Source of the DNA: Camarhynchus parvulus
Taxonomy: Eukaryota > Chordata > Aves > Passeriformes > Thraupidae
Length of the DNA stretch: 64,000 nucleotides
Direction: 5' to 3'
NCBI RefSeq assembly: GCF_901933205.1
Contig: NC_044574.1
Span: 4,362,733 to 4,426,732, forward strand
The notes below the pieces were generated by a model. That model had not been told where the DNA came from and did no database searches. It worked only from the letters and a program-made list of their open reading frames with translations. Below are positions 36,096 through 48,648 of this stretch, one piece after another; within the stretch, counting starts at the first letter, position 1; each line of letters begins with the position of its first letter. Made by a program: the position numbers and the translations under genes.

Positions 36096-39000
36096 TTCCT
36101 TTCTCTGTGGTAACTCAGCCTTTCTCCTTTGCAACCACATAAACAAAGCTCTAAAGACATTACTATGCAACCTTTTCTGTACAAAATTATCTTTTTTTTT
36201 CTTTCTCCTGATGAAATAAATGAATTGTTAAGAGGACCTGGAAATGCACAAATTTTAGTTTCACAGGAGGAATTTCTATAGCAAAATTGAAGCTGGAAAA
36301 TGGGTGACTGCAGAATCTCCAATGCAGTTCCTTAGAATAAATTCTAAAACCAAAATAATTTATATGAGTAAAAATACTATAAAAGCACTGAACTGGGTAC
36401 AACAGTAATTCATGTTCATACCACATTCTCAAGAGACTTCTTAACACTCAATCTTTCTTAAACTTACTATTTTAAGAAGTCTTCTTCAGCTCATCTCTAG
36501 AGGAACCATGCAGATTTTGTAAAACTTGTTTTCCTGACCCATCTCCTTAGAAAATTGCTAGAATTTTCAACTTCCAGTGAAATTTAGTCTCTACTTCTCC
36601 TGGAATATATTGTTTAGCCTTTCCCTGACCCAAACTAAATTGTCTTCTATCAGAAGAGGGCTATGTATTGGTATGTTTAAACCTAGATTTCTGCTTAAAA
36701 GCACTGATGCAGCAGCCTGTTGGTCAAAATGTTTTTCCTTTTAGTACTAAGGTTCTCTTCATCACTTTTAAAAGGGCTATTGAACATTGCCATAGTTTTA
36801 AAGGAGTGATGTTCAACATTTAAAATAAAATACTAGGACAGCTATATTTTTGAGCAGCAATTTACACCTTAATAAAACATTGTGATATTGAAGTTCTGAA
36901 TAACCTGTAAATAATGGAGCCCTCTACCTAGGGGATGATGAAAATATAAAAATAGATCAGTGTTTGGTAGCTTTTGGATCAATAGATAATCTTTCCAGCT
37001 GTCTCCTGGAGGCTAAATTACTTGAAACAGTAGTGAGGGTGTCTTGGACATGCAACAGTTGATGTTAGAGGAGATTGACTCTCCCAGATATTTTGTCTCA
37101 CATCTGAAGCAGCAGAGAAAAAAAGAGGAACATCTGGAAATGGTGGTTCCAAAACATCTTACATAGAATGTTGTTATTAATATTGTTGCTGTTTAATTGA
37201 AACCCTGAACTCCTAAATTGCAAGCTTTAAAGGAAAATAGTGTACTCTAGTAATCACTCCTTTAGTTGTGATACTCATCGGTGTTTTGTCTGTGACATTA
37301 TTTTGTAGCCTGCAGTTGCCCCACTTTTTGTGTATTTCTTGGCATTCAATTCACTTCTATATAGTTTTATAGTCTGTAGTCCAGCCTTGTTCATCTGGCA
37401 TTTTTTATAATAACATGCTCAAAGTATTGGCTTTGCTTCTCCAACATCTCTAGGTGATCCTAACTTTTCAATGCGAAGATATTCATTACAATAACATCTG
37501 TCCTTATCATAATTTTGGTCGTAGTAATTTCATTTGTTTCATCCACTGAAATTTGAGCTCTGTGATTTCCTCATTAGTGGTATATCTGGAATCATTAAAA
37601 ACCAACAACACAGTTCCAGTCTGGAGCATCTTCTTCCAAAGTTGAGCATATCTCATCTAAAATGCACCAAGTCTCTGGGCTGATTGGCCTGACTGTCCTT
37701 GTCTTGGTTCTGTGAATTCTCTGGGGTTAGAAAAATGTCCTGTTAAGTACCTCGTGCTGATCAAAAGAGTTCTGTAATGAGCAAGTTGTGGGATGTAAAT
37801 GTTCTTAATAGTTGTGATACGTATTTTAGGAGTTTAATATTTTACTCTTAACAGTTTAAAGTGTAAAAAGGAAAAATGGAAGGAGAGGGAAAGGTCTTTG
37901 TAAAAAGGAAAACAAACCTTAGCAGAGATCTTTCTAGCATTCAGCAGATACTGAAATGTCTCACCATCCTTAAGTGCATTTTGTTCGTATTTTATTTCAT
38001 TTCCTAACCAAATACAGCTGAAGTTCCCTGTATAAATAAATTCTAGCCTTGATACCACGCAGTTTTACCTGTAAGGCTTTTCAGACTTTGTTTGATATAA
38101 ATTTCTGTGTTCTGTCTTTATTGTTCAGGTAATCCTGTTGGCACTGGTCGAGACTGTAGGTGTTTTCTGGAGTAACAGAACAGTCAGTACCTTGGTTTCT
38201 TCCACTTACCAGACATGGAGGTGTCGAGAAACTACACAGCTTCTCATGTGAGGTGGCAAATCAGGCTTAAAAACACTTGACTATTATATTCAGGGAGCTG
38301 TATCTGACATTGAGTGACCTGGGAGGGACCTGCAGCCTCAGGGCAGAAATGGTGGAAGATCCTCTCCTGGATCTGGGGGAGTCTGCAGCCAGCACAGCCC
38401 CTGGTCAGAGCCTGTGGGAATTGGCTCATCCTGAACTGAAAATAAATCAGATGGGCCGGGAAAAGCTCTAAGGAAATTAGAATGGAAGCAACTCAGACTG
38501 AGAAAATTGTTTGAAAATATCTCGAGTATGCAAATGCTGTTAATGGTCACAAGAAATCAGGGACTTGGTTAATATATTCTCCTGTTGCTAAGTTCTCCTC
38601 ATTACACCATGAATAGATGTAATTCTGTCCATAGGAACTTGAATACAGACATTTTGGCATTCAAGGGATTCTGTGCATTTCTCCTCCTTCTCCTTTTAAC
38701 CCAATGCCAGCAGCAATTTTTACTTCCTTTTCATCCCAAAGTATCTTTCTTCCCTTTGCAGAGAAAGATTAACAGAGAAATGGCAAATGGCTCAATACCA
38801 AGCTTTTTCATTTTTTCAGGAAACCCATAAATTCCTTTCTATCCCTTCTAGGAATGAAGGCCAAAAATTTATCACAGAGCAACAATAAAATAAGAGTATT
38901 TAAGGACTTAAATAAATAAACTTTAATAAACTTATATTTTCAGCACAGAGCAGATGGTGTTTGACAGACCTGCCTGAAGCTATGTAGTATCACATGCCAT

Positions 39001-39284
39001 GCTAGTTATTTTTCTATAATGTGATTTACTAAACAAATTTCTTTGAAATCATATGCTGAAGAAGGGGGTTTGTATACGGACCAAAAGGCCATTTTATAAG
39101 TAACAGGTGAAGGTCAGTTAAAATGCCTGCATAAGTAAAAATGATGCAGAATGGGAGACTTCAGCCATATTTGTGTGAGTTAATAAAATACTGCCACTGA
39201 GCGAGCTCAGCTGGATCTTTTGGTTTGGTTTAGTTTTCCAGCACATCCCATTTCGCATCTCAGGCAGCACTGAGGCACAATTTG
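36096..39284. other. Anonymous intronic sequence
   Basis: AT-rich with no repeat family or exon recognised between the interrupted CR1 and the next solo LTR. Confidence 0.5.
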
Positions 39285-39290
39285 GGCAAT

Positions 39291-39678
39291 TGTCACAGAC
39301 ATTTCTTTTATGAAAAATCCTCTCTCAGGATTTTTCTTGCTGAAGCTGAGAAGTTCAGCAACAAGATGTAAACAGTAGGTTATCTGCTGCTGTGGAATGC
39401 AACAGGTCCGTCTGGATTGGCCCAGCTTGGATGTTTATGGTTGATGGCCAATCTGGGGAGGGAACTCTCTCAGACAGAGTTGGAGAGAGCAGCCTTATTA
39501 TCATTCTTTATTTTTCTATTGTTAGCTTAGCAAGCTTCTGAAAAGCTCTCCTGCTTTTTATTTTTAGTATAGTTATAATAGATGTATATATCATAAAATA
39601 ATAAATCAAGCCTTCTGATAATGGAGTCAAATATCTCGTCTCTTCCTTCACCCAAGAACCCTTGTGACAACCATCACA
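39291..39678 (+). mobile_element. Solo LTR, family A, copy 2
   Basis: It starts TGTCACAGACATTTC and ends GACAACCATCACA. Exact 6-bp duplications GGCAAT lie at 39285-39290 and 39679-39684. Its reverse complement aligns with the other family A copies (TGTGATGG... start, a CAGAAGGCTTGATTTATTA-type block), so it is in the opposite orientation. CCAAT and AATAAATC read on the plus strand. It is 388 bp. A 10-bp perfect hairpin (39312-39336) sits near its 5' end. Confidence 0.9.
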
Positions 39679-39684
39679 GGCAAT

Positions 39685-42293
39685 TGCACACAGCAATGTG
39701 AAACAAGCTTTGCTCTGCTTTGGAGGGACAAGGTTCTGGCCAGATGGATATGGACAGTTTGTGTTGTGTGGCCTAAGGGTCACAGAAGGGTTCCCAGTTG
39801 TTTTGTGTTTCGCAATAGGATGTACCTTAAGGGCCACTGTTTATATAAACACTCTTTATTTAAAACTGGAGTTGAAAAGTTACCAGATAGATTTGAAGGG
39901 AGGCTTAGGAGGGATGCTGGATTTAGGCTGTCATGGGCCTGCTCTCAGTGAGAGTTCCCACCTATGAGACATACAAAACACCCAGATAGGAATGAAATTA
40001 AAAACTTTGAGGTCCATCTCAAATTTTTTTTCCCCTATGCTCAGGAACCTTTTCCTCTAAATGGTGCAGTTTATCAAATGCTTAATTTATTTAGTGTCAT
40101 TATATCCCATAGCTGGCTACCCTAGAAGGATTCCCAAGTTCCTGCTCAAGGACAATTTTCTGACCCCTAAGTGGGTGCCAGGCATTAATAGCTTGCCCTC
40201 ACCATGCTGGTGGTGAATACAAAATATATCTGACCTGCATGAGGTCAGTGAAGAGGAATTGTGAACCACTTGTTTTAAAATACCATCCCTGTGTAGTCTT
40301 AAGTGTCTTGGTGTTTGCTCTTTGATTATTCACATTGTGCTAATCTCACAGGAATTTTGGCCTGTTTAGCAAATTATTCCCTGATTTTATTTAAAATAAG
40401 GGAAAGAAAAAGTGCCAAACAAAGGTTCTCTTTGCCCTAAAAAAAAAAGTCTCAACATGTCTTCTGTGGTTATGGATCTTCCTAAGCCAGTCCATTAAAG
40501 CTTAAACAACAATGAGAAAGAAGAGAAGAACTTAAAGAATATTAGTTAAATTGAATTATTGGACTGGGGAAAAAAAAAACATCCCAGAACATGAGTGTAA
40601 CCAAGGAAACTTGGTTCAGAAACTGCACAGCACACAGCTGGAGTAATTTTCTTTTTTTTCTAAGTTTTCTTAGACTATATCTCTGTAGTCTAACAAACTA
40701 GAACCTGACTGAAACTGGCTCATCTGGCAGTCCCTGCTGTACCATTCCGACATCAGGAGAGGCTTCCTGAACCAAACTTTTCTGCCTCAGCTTTATTGTG
40801 AAACTTCAGCTTGAGAAACAGGCTCGATTGTGTGCACCTATGGCACCTGCTTTCTTGAACAAAATACCAGGGACTGAATTTGGGACATGTAAAACCAGAA
40901 GCCTGTGCTGACATTGCTCAGGCTAAAGAAATGTGGTTCTTCAGCTGGGGACCAGAAGAACTCAGTCAAAGGATGAACGCAAGAAAAGTGAGATAAAAAT
41001 ATCAGCGGGTGACACAGATGCCTCCTCTTGTGTGATAGCAAATGCTTTCTCTCCCTGTTTTCTGGTGTCAATTTGTGTGATTAACTCCAGAATTTGTAAT
41101 GGATCCTTTTTAGAAAGCTAAGAGGTAAATTTATGTTTTGTATTAAATTCTGGTGGCACTTGATATTGTTATGTTTGAATTTCTAAATAAAAGAAAGGGG
41201 ATGGGTTTTTCAGATTTTTAAATGATCATAAAAGCTTTGGCCTCATGTCATAATTAGAATTACAGGCAGTAACAGAAAGCAGGCGTTCTCTGGAATGAAT
41301 GCCTAAAGCAAAGACTGGAACAGAGGCCTCTTGCCAATGCAGGGCTGATAACTGTGCTGTACATGTGAGAGGGTATCATTGAAAGGGTGTCTTTAATCCC
41401 CACCCCACCCCAAAAGTGACTTCTCAATAGCTCCGAGAAACGTGTGCTATTAGGCTCAGCTGGAGAGAGAAAATCGCTCTTAATCATATGCAAGGAACAA
41501 TTCTAAATAGAAGCATTTGAAAACAGCCTTGGGAAGGAAAGAGTATTGCCAGGAAGAATGGAAGATCATTTTGATTCTTGATGAAAAGCTTTCAAACAGA
41601 GTTCAATGTGCAAAAGATGTGACAAATCTTTAGAGAAGTAGTTTTCTTTTAAGAGAAAGGTAATACAGCTAACAAAGTCACTTAATGCTTTTTGTGCCAT
41701 TGAACCTGAAAACCATATTTTCCCCCCATTGGTTATGAGACACAAAAGGCTTTTTTCCCCCTTTTTAATCTTCGTGAGGAGTTTTGCTTTGAGACTTCCT
41801 GCAGGAAAGTGTTTTAAGTGGAATTCTTCTTTATACTGAACCTAATGTCTGCCAATATGATTCCTGTTACAGGCGTAGGGACCATTTTCCTTCTGTCCTC
41901 AAGCTGTGTTGCTGCTTATTATCATGTTTAACATTCCCAGTGCTTGGCAGGATGGAGATTAGAAACTCTTAATATTCATTTTATAGTGAAAGGTCTTGCC
42001 AGATTTTTTTGAGTATTAGCTATAATATATGCACATAATTTATTGGTGGAAAAGTTCTGAACTCTCCGGTGAGTCACCTTAATCTTTGTTCTTATCACTT
42101 TAGGATTGTTCTAAAATAATCTTCTGTGCCTCCTGCACATAAACACGTTTAAACATTACTTTGCAAATAACAACTTGATGGTAGCAAACAAAAAAGCTGC
42201 AATAATTTCCTTTGATGAATCCTTATCATTTTTTTTAAGTTTATATTGCCTAGAGGATTTTTCTCTAACTCTAAAATTTTGTGGTTTTTACAG
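39685..42293. other. Intronic sequence up to the CTNNA2 acceptor
   Basis: No repeat family recognised. It ends in the polypyrimidine tract and acceptor of the exon at 42294. Confidence 0.5.
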
Positions 42294-42374
42294 ACTGGAA
42301 GGAAGGAGAAGGGAGACCCACTCAACATTGCCATTGACAAGATGACCAAGAAAACACGAGACCTTCGGAGACAG
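42294..42374 (+). CDS. CTNNA2: CTNNA2 (alpha-N-catenin) internal exon, 27 codons
   Basis: Alpha-N-catenin links cadherin-bound beta-catenin to F-actin at neuronal junctions (family knowledge). The exon is exactly 81 nt and phase 0 at both ends. It is bounded by TTTTTACAG on the left and CAG|GTGAGC on the right. It translates to TGRKEKGDPLNIAIDKM followed by TKKTRDLRRQ, the junction between the N-terminal dimerisation region and the M domain. TGRKEKGDP distinguishes CTNNA2 from CTNNA1, which as I recall reads GKKGRGDA here. It joins in frame to the exon at 59997. By position it probably corresponds to human exon 8, which I could not verify. Confidence 0.96.
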
Positions 42375-42831
42375 GTGAGCCCTGCTTTTGATAATATTTC
42401 TTGATTTTCCAAGGAAATCATTGCTTTCCAACTTCACGCTGGCTTCTCCACATGAGGAGGTGTAAAGAATTGATGTCCTCATATAGATATGGCCCTACAT
42501 TGCACATGACATTAAGCAAAGTAGCAACATTTCCTGTGACAAAAAAAAGGGAGAAGGAAATGCATTCCAAGTGCAAGCCCAAATGGTCTTTCCATGTGGG
42601 AGGGGAGGCAGATTGTCCAGACCTTCCCTGCCTTGGCAGCTCAAAAACCCAGTCATAAAAACACTGGCATATGTGCTTATTTGTGTTTTATTTGAATACT
42701 CTCACTGGAGTAACAGGAAAGATGAGCAGAATATGAAAAATTGTAAGAGTAAAATATATTCAAAGAGAACTTCCAAGGTACTGTAGTAAATAAAGATCCT
42801 GTGAAGATACAGAAAGTCATAATAACAATTT

Positions 42832-42996
42832 TTCCAGAGAGGTGGATGTCCCATTCCTGTAAACACTCAAAGCCAGATTGGGTCTGAGCAACCTGATCTT
42901 ATTGAGGATGGCCCTGCCCATGGCACAGGGAAATAAACCAGGTGACCTTTAAATGCCCCTTCTAGCCCTGAACTATCCTATGATTTTATGAATAAC
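42832..42996 (+). mobile_element. CR1 3'-end fragment
   Basis: Plus-strand CR1: GTGGATGTCCCATTCCTG, ACACTCAAAGCCAGATTGGG, GAGCAACCTGATCTTATTGA, CCCTGCCCATGGCA and ATCCTATGATTTTATGAA. It starts ~450 bp downstream of the CTNNA2 exon. Confidence 0.88.
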
Positions 42997-43235
42997 AGCA
43001 AAACCTAGTTTAAACCATACATTTTGGCTTTCTTCTATTACATTTATCATTGTGTTTTGTGATAAGATAGAAAGGTTACTTCGGAAAGCTTGAGATGGAA
43101 AAGTGAAATGAGATTGGCAACCAAAAGAGTCAGGTTTCTCTTTACATTCAAGTTAAAGCAGGACAGATTGCCTCTTTTTAGCTCTTTTTTTCTCCCTTGG
43201 AGAATGACCCCAGTTCTGCATTTTTTGTACAAATT

Positions 43236-43267
43236 TAATAACAATAATAATAGTAATAATAAAAAAT
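43236..43267. repeat. Short AAT microsatellite
   Basis: TAATAACAATAATAATAGTAATAATAA-type imperfect trinucleotide run. Confidence 0.9.
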
Positions 43268-44434
43268 TCTACCTGGCCTCATTGAAAATTATCCCAAATC
43301 CAGAAAACTGCCAAACCAAGTAAAGATTTAAATGTATCTTCACCTATTTGCAGCATGATAATTTTGGAGAGAGTGGCCCCTGTAGGCATTTTGAAATCAG
43401 TGCTCTGCACTGCTAAAGCTCAGCTGATTTCAGCTCCTCCTTCCTAACCTTTAGCAGACGTGTTTGAAGATCATCTTCTCAGAGCTTCTTTTGCCAAATA
43501 ACAAACCCATTGCAGTGGACCTACGGACAATATGAGTCACTGAGTCTCCTATATAAAGCCTGGCATCACATCTGCTGCTCAGCTAATGACAGAAGAGAGA
43601 TCTTTGCTGTTCTGACCTCCAAATTTGTGGGATCCTCATCTCTGCAGTGGAGCTGGGACCATGTGTTGCCTCCCACCTCTGTTCTCACTGCTTCAAGGAA
43701 GTAGCAGGCTAACACATGAGTGAGTTCTGTGTGAGGCTCTCAGCAGTTGCCTGAATTACTCATCCCTAAAGCCAAATTTACTCTGAAACGTGATGTAAAA
43801 ATGGCACCTGTCTTAATAAGCTGTGTGCTTCTCATGTGTATTCACCCTCGTGCAATGTTCAGCCTCAGAGAGGTTGGAATTCTGGATGTGGGAAGTCATG
43901 CACAGATATTGTATTTTCCTGCTTGGAGATGAGGCTTTTAGTACAGTTTCTGATATTTATGGAAGTTAATCACGTAGGTATAATGTTTATTAAATTGTGG
44001 CAGTTGCTAGTAAACTAATCAAGATTAAATCATAATTGTGCTGGCTTTTGCACAAACATAGAGGAAGATGGAGTCTGCTTTCAACAAAGTGCATTCTGAC
44101 CGTAAATCATGATCCTTCAGAATCATGATCAATGTTCTGCTTCATCACATGAATATAATCAGCAGAGTACCTGTGTATGGCTGCCCAGACCTGCCTGTGC
44201 ACTCCCTGCTGAATTCCAGAATGTGAGGGTGTCACTGAAGGCTTGGCTTGATGGCTGGGGAGACAGGCCTGAAGATTTAGAAGAAATGAGCTGCAGTGGA
44301 GGTTACAGTGTCCCACTATTTCAGTCTTTCAACCAACTTTGAATATCATCATGCCTTTTGTCTTAATGAATCCATTTTAAAACTTGCTTTTCAGACTTTG
44401 GATGTTTAAAGTTAACCGATAAAACTAGATAACC

Positions 44435-44793
44435 TGTGACGGTATTCACAGGGGTCTTAGGATGAGGAAAAAGAAGAGGATCTGACTCAGTTTCAGAAGG
44501 CTTGATTTATTATTTTATGATATATATTATATTAAAACTGTACTAAAAGAATAGAAGAAAGGATTTCATCAGAAGGCTAGCTAAGAATAGAAAATGAATG
44601 ATAGCAAAAGCTTCTGTCTCGGACTGTGATTGGCCATTAATCAGAAACAACCACATGAGACCAATCACAGATGCACCTGTTGCATTCCACAGCAGCAGAT
44701 AACCATTGTTTACATTTTGTTCCTGAGGCCTCTCAGCTTCTCAGGAGGAAAAAATCCTAAGGAAAGGCTTTTTCAGAAAATATCATGGCAACA
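44435..44793 (-). mobile_element. Solo LTR, family A, copy 3
   Basis: It starts TGTGACGGTATTCACAGGGG and ends TATCATGGCAACA. Exact 6-bp duplications ATAACC flank it at 44429-44434 and 44794-44799. It is 359 bp and shares long stretches with the copy at 60266, including the block around TGATTGGCCATTAA. The minus strand carries AATAAATC and CCAAT motifs in the expected order, so it is read as minus. Confidence 0.9.
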
Positions 44794-45277
44794 ATAACCT
44801 ACAAGAGGCGTTCTGGTGATGGAAAATACAAATATAGTTAAATAGATAGATTTTTTTTTTCCCAACTGGTAGTCAGGCTCCCTTGCAAGTCTTCAGTATT
44901 CACCCATCTGAGACTGATTTTTCATTTTCTCCCCAGGTCACTTAGCTCTTTATTTGGGAGATTTGATTTCATTATCTGCATAACATGCAGACATGGGAAA
45001 TGATTGTGGATGGAACACACAGTGCTAAAATTCTGCCTCACAATTCACAGTCACTTCAATATTTCTTATTCTGATGGAATTACATCTTTTAAACTTATCA
45101 TTTAAACTCTCCTGGGAATCGGGAAACTATTATAGAGATCTAATTATATGTCTTACATTAGCTTGATGTTCTTACTGGCAGTTTATAGTAAGACATATAG
45201 TCAGACTGAGCAGTTTCTTGGAAGCAGACACACCTTGCCAGCCCATGGCTTACTGCTGCCATTCCTTACTGGATTTT

Positions 45278-46165
45278 CATGAAATCACAGCGTGGTTTGG
45301 CTTGGAAGAGACCCTAATACCCATCTCTATCCAACACCCTGCCATGAGCAGGGACACCTTCCATTAACCCAGGATGTCCAAGCCCCATCCAGCCTGGCCT
45401 TGGATGCTTCCAGGGATCCAGGAGCACCCACAGCTTCCGTGGGCATCTTGTGCCAGGGCCTCCCCACTCTCACAGGGGAAGAATTTCATCCTAAAATCTA
45501 ACCCAGGCTCCTCAGTGCAATTTAAACAAGGAGCTAGTGGAGAAGGTCCAGCAGAGGCCACAAAGATGATGAAGGGTCTGGAGCATCCCCCTTATGAGGA
45601 GATACTGTAGAAGTTGGGCTTGTTTTGTCTGGAAAAGAGAATAAGAGGGATCTCATCAATCCATATAAATATTTCTGAGGCAAGGGTCACAGAGTGGTGC
45701 CAGACTTCTTTTAGCAGTGCCCAATGACAGGACAAGGACTAAAGGCCACAAACTAAAACACAAGAAACTTCACCTCAACATGAGGAAGAATTTCTTTATG
45801 CTGAGGGTGGCAGAGCACTGGAACAGCTGCCCAGGGAGGCCCTGGAGTCTCCCTCTCTTGGCACATTCCAAACCCACCTGGACACATTCCTGTGTCACCC
45901 GTTCCAGGTGACTCTGCCTTGACAGGGGGTTGGACTGGATAATCTCCAGAGGTCCCTTCCAACCCTAAAATTTCTGTGATTCTGTAACACTGCCCTCTGG
46001 GAGTGTAAAGCCATTTACAAATGTCAAAGTCCTGTCACTCCATGCCCTTTCCACAAGTCCCTGTCCAGCTCTCTTGTAGCACCTTTAGGCACTGGAAGGT
46101 GCTAGAAGGTCTGAAGCCTTCTCTTCCCCAGGCTGAATCAGCCTTTCATTTTGAACAAGCTGAAG
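45278..46165 (-). mobile_element. CR1 LINE fragment (minus), split by a second CR1
   Basis: The minus-strand CR1 3' end starts near 45278 (GGTTTGGCTTGGAAGAGACC) and runs to AAATCTAACCC at 45504. It resumes at CTGCCCTCTGGGAGTG (~45988) and continues to about 46165. The resumed order matches the uninterrupted minus CR1 at 9195-9555 (TCTAACCCTGCCCTCTGG). Confidence 0.8.
45505..45985 (+). mobile_element. CR1 LINE fragment (plus), inserted into the CR1 at 45278-46165
   Basis: Plus-strand CR1 blocks: AAGGTCCAGCAGAGGCCAC, ATGAGGAAGAATTTCTTTAT, GGTTGGACTGGATAATC, CCCTTCCAACCC, ending TTCTGTGATTCTGT. It is 5'-truncated. A diverged AACCC/AACAC pair at the two junctions may be a short target-site duplication. 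Confidence 0.85.
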
Positions 46166-48058
46166 AAAGAGCTGGATCTGATAAAAAGTTGTGCCAATTG
46201 GAAAGATTGGAGATCTCTTTTCCCCCTGGTATGCAAGCCTGTCGTTAAAAAAATGAGACAAAACCCAAAAGGTAACAAAGGCATGTGGCACAGCAAGCCA
46301 GGCCAGCAGCAGGTGCTGGTTGATTCCAATCCTTTTGGAATCCTTTTGGAATTGCAATTCTTTTTCCAATCCTTTTGTTAGTATTTCCTCCATAGGAGAA
46401 AAGAGAAACACCAACCCGAGAGTTCAAATGCTACAGGTAACCCCAAAGCAGCGGGCACACCTGACATTAGAACCTTGCAGCTCTGGGGTGACACTGAGAG
46501 AGGCGGGAAGGACACTGGAGGCACAGCTCAGAGCAGCAGCTGCTGCTGTGCTGTCACCACCACTGCTGTCCCACCTGCTGGCCCTGCTGCCACCCCTGGT
46601 GGCTGAGCTGCTTCATTCTGCACCAGCCACTCGAGGTGGAATAACCAAAATAATTTCTTTTGCCTTAAATAGCACCCATCTGTGCTGCCATTACAGCAGC
46701 CTGCCTAGATTATTCCATTTTTTGTCCATTCAAGGCTTCCTGTGCCTCCAAGTGGAAGGAATTGGGCAGAAATAAGATTTCTTTTTCACCACCAATCCTC
46801 AATTTATACTGGAAATTATACTCTCATAGAGCTGTTAAGGAGAATTCATCCAACTCCTACAGACTGAGGTTTATGTTCTTACTAAAGCTGCTTAGAATTA
46901 CTGCATGAAATAAATTCTCCACAGAAAATTATCATTTTCTCATTTTCTTAAAAACTGGAAAGTGTCCAGAAATTATCCAGAAATTGTTGTGTTTTTTTTT
47001 AAGAAGCCTGAGAGCTTTGAAAAGTCTAGTGTGGATTTTTCCAGTAGTTTCCCATTTTCATTTTGAAAATTATTAATTTATTTTTAGCCTAGCATTGCAA
47101 ATACAAATATTTACCTATAAATAAATATTAAAAATTAAACCCTCATTTTTACAATGGCCAAGGAGATTTTCCTTTGTTTCAAAGAATTTTGCTAGGTTTT
47201 TAAATGTTCATATTTCATCTGAAAGTAGAAAAAAATTAAAAAACAAAAAGTACTGTATTCTTTTTAATGTTAGATTTCTGCTTCTCCTTGCAATTTTAGG
47301 CAACAAAACTTCATTAAAACATATGTATTAATAGGAACTGTGCAGTATAAAGTCCTGAAATATCTACATTACCAGTTGCATTTTGATAAATACTTTTGAG
47401 CATTTAGTCTGACATCCTGAGCTTTCACTTTAATGGAATGGATGCCTAATAGAAATTAATCTTACTTTTAGATATCTAAGTTTCTGTGTGCAGTATCAAA
47501 AATGCATTTTTTTGCCGCCTGATTATCGTTTTGTGGCCTTTGTGTGTTGTTGGGTAAAATCCAGCTCAAGTTTTTGGACAGGTGCGCAAAAAGCAGAGAA
47601 ATACCAACATTCTTTTAGTAGCTACATACAGGTAGTAGCTAAGGTGGTGATTTTGAATGTGGAAAAAAGAATTTTTCACACCACTGTCTGAGGCAAAACA
47701 TTCCACTTTAGCAGTTCTTTTGTCAAAAATGTCCTCTTCTCAAATTGTCTTTTCCAGACAGTATCCTACAAACCTCTGAGGTATCCATGTTGTGAGACAC
47801 AGGGCTGAAAACCAAAATAGTGAACACCTGAATTAATGAAATTCTGCTTTCTCTAGCATTGCACTGCCTGCTTAGGGCTTTCTACAGCAATAATCTCAGG
47901 TCCTTGATTCTCATGTTTCCTCTCATCTTCTCACCCCCATCATTCTCCCTGCTCATTCCTCATCTGAGGCTGATTTGTGACTCCAGGTGAAATGCAGAGA
48001 GTGATGGGCTGCTTGTGGCTCCTGCCCAGCTGGTACCTGTGTGGGTACTCTGGCCAGC
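46166..48058. other. Anonymous intronic sequence
   Basis: Short direct repeats at 46326-46377 and a GC-rich patch at ~46480-46640 that opens a Leu/Ala-rich frame. Neither is a recognisable gene. Confidence 0.5.
46326..46377. repeat. Short direct repeats (AATCCTTTTGG)
   Basis: Two adjacent AATCCTTTTGG units, and a third AATCCTTTTG about 20 bp further on. Confidence 0.85.
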
Positions 48059-48648
48059 TGTGGGGATCGTCCCAGTTGTTGGTTTCTCTGGTCAGGATTG
48101 AAGGCATTTGAGACAGTAATTTGTGTTCAGACTCAAGTGTTTATTATTTATCATCAGTAAAACAGTCGCACTGCTGTGAGTTCTGCAGCTTTTCATTAGA
48201 AGCCACAAAATGGCCAACAATCTCTTGGTACAAGGCCTTTTAAGACTAAACTATCCAATTAAGAACTGACACCTGGATTATTTTCCCTTTTAACCCAATA
48301 ACTGATCCCACAGAGCCACAGTGCTGACTCTTCTGCCCAATTACAAAATGCCACCCAAACCCATGGAGAAGAAGGAAGAAGAAGCATGAAGTAGAAACCC
48401 AGGACAACACCCTGTGCCCTCCATCTTGCTTCCATCCACAACACACTAAAATCCCAAAACCTCAATTTCTCACCAAGTGATACACCTACACTGCTCTCTA
48501 TAATCTATTTCACAATTTTGTGGATTCCAGTCTATCTTGAAGTCTGGGAAAATTTCTCCATGAATGAGGGTCAGAGTCAGTGCTCCCCTGAGGGTCAGGG
48601 CACCCCAGAGCAGACAGAGAAATATTCCCAGTGCCCTGGGTTTCCACA
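48059..48648 (-). mobile_element. Solo LTR (third family), right boundary not certain
   Basis: On the minus strand it starts TGTGGAAACCCAGGGCACTG (48648) and ends GGACGATCCCCACA (48059), with TGTGG/CCACA inverted termini. AATAATAAAC, a polyadenylation-like signal, lies near 48145 on the minus strand. No exact duplication flanks these ends. The 5-mer CCAGC occurs immediately left (48054-48058) and again five bases beyond the right end (48654-48658), so the true right boundary may differ slightly. I recognise the sequence as a passerine-type LTR from memory. Confidence 0.7.

Larger units (their letters stand above)
1281..42293 (+). other. CTNNA2: CTNNA2 intron hosting antisense LRRTM1 (5' end outside window)
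   Basis: Everything from upstream of the window to the acceptor at 42292-42293 belongs to one CTNNA2 intron, assuming no missed exon. I found none with alpha-catenin similarity. It ends with a pyrimidine-rich tract and TTTTTACAG immediately before the exon. It contains LRRTM1 on the opposite strand and the transposable elements listed separately. Confidence 0.85.
42997..45277. other. Intronic sequence with one solo LTR
   Basis: Apart from the solo LTR at 44435-44793 and the AAT run at 43236-43267, nothing is recognised. Confidence 0.5.

Noticed and set aside
46320..46775. 151-codon plus-strand Leu/Ala-rich frame
   Set aside because: It arises from a short GC-rich patch, with no homologue or splice context recognised.
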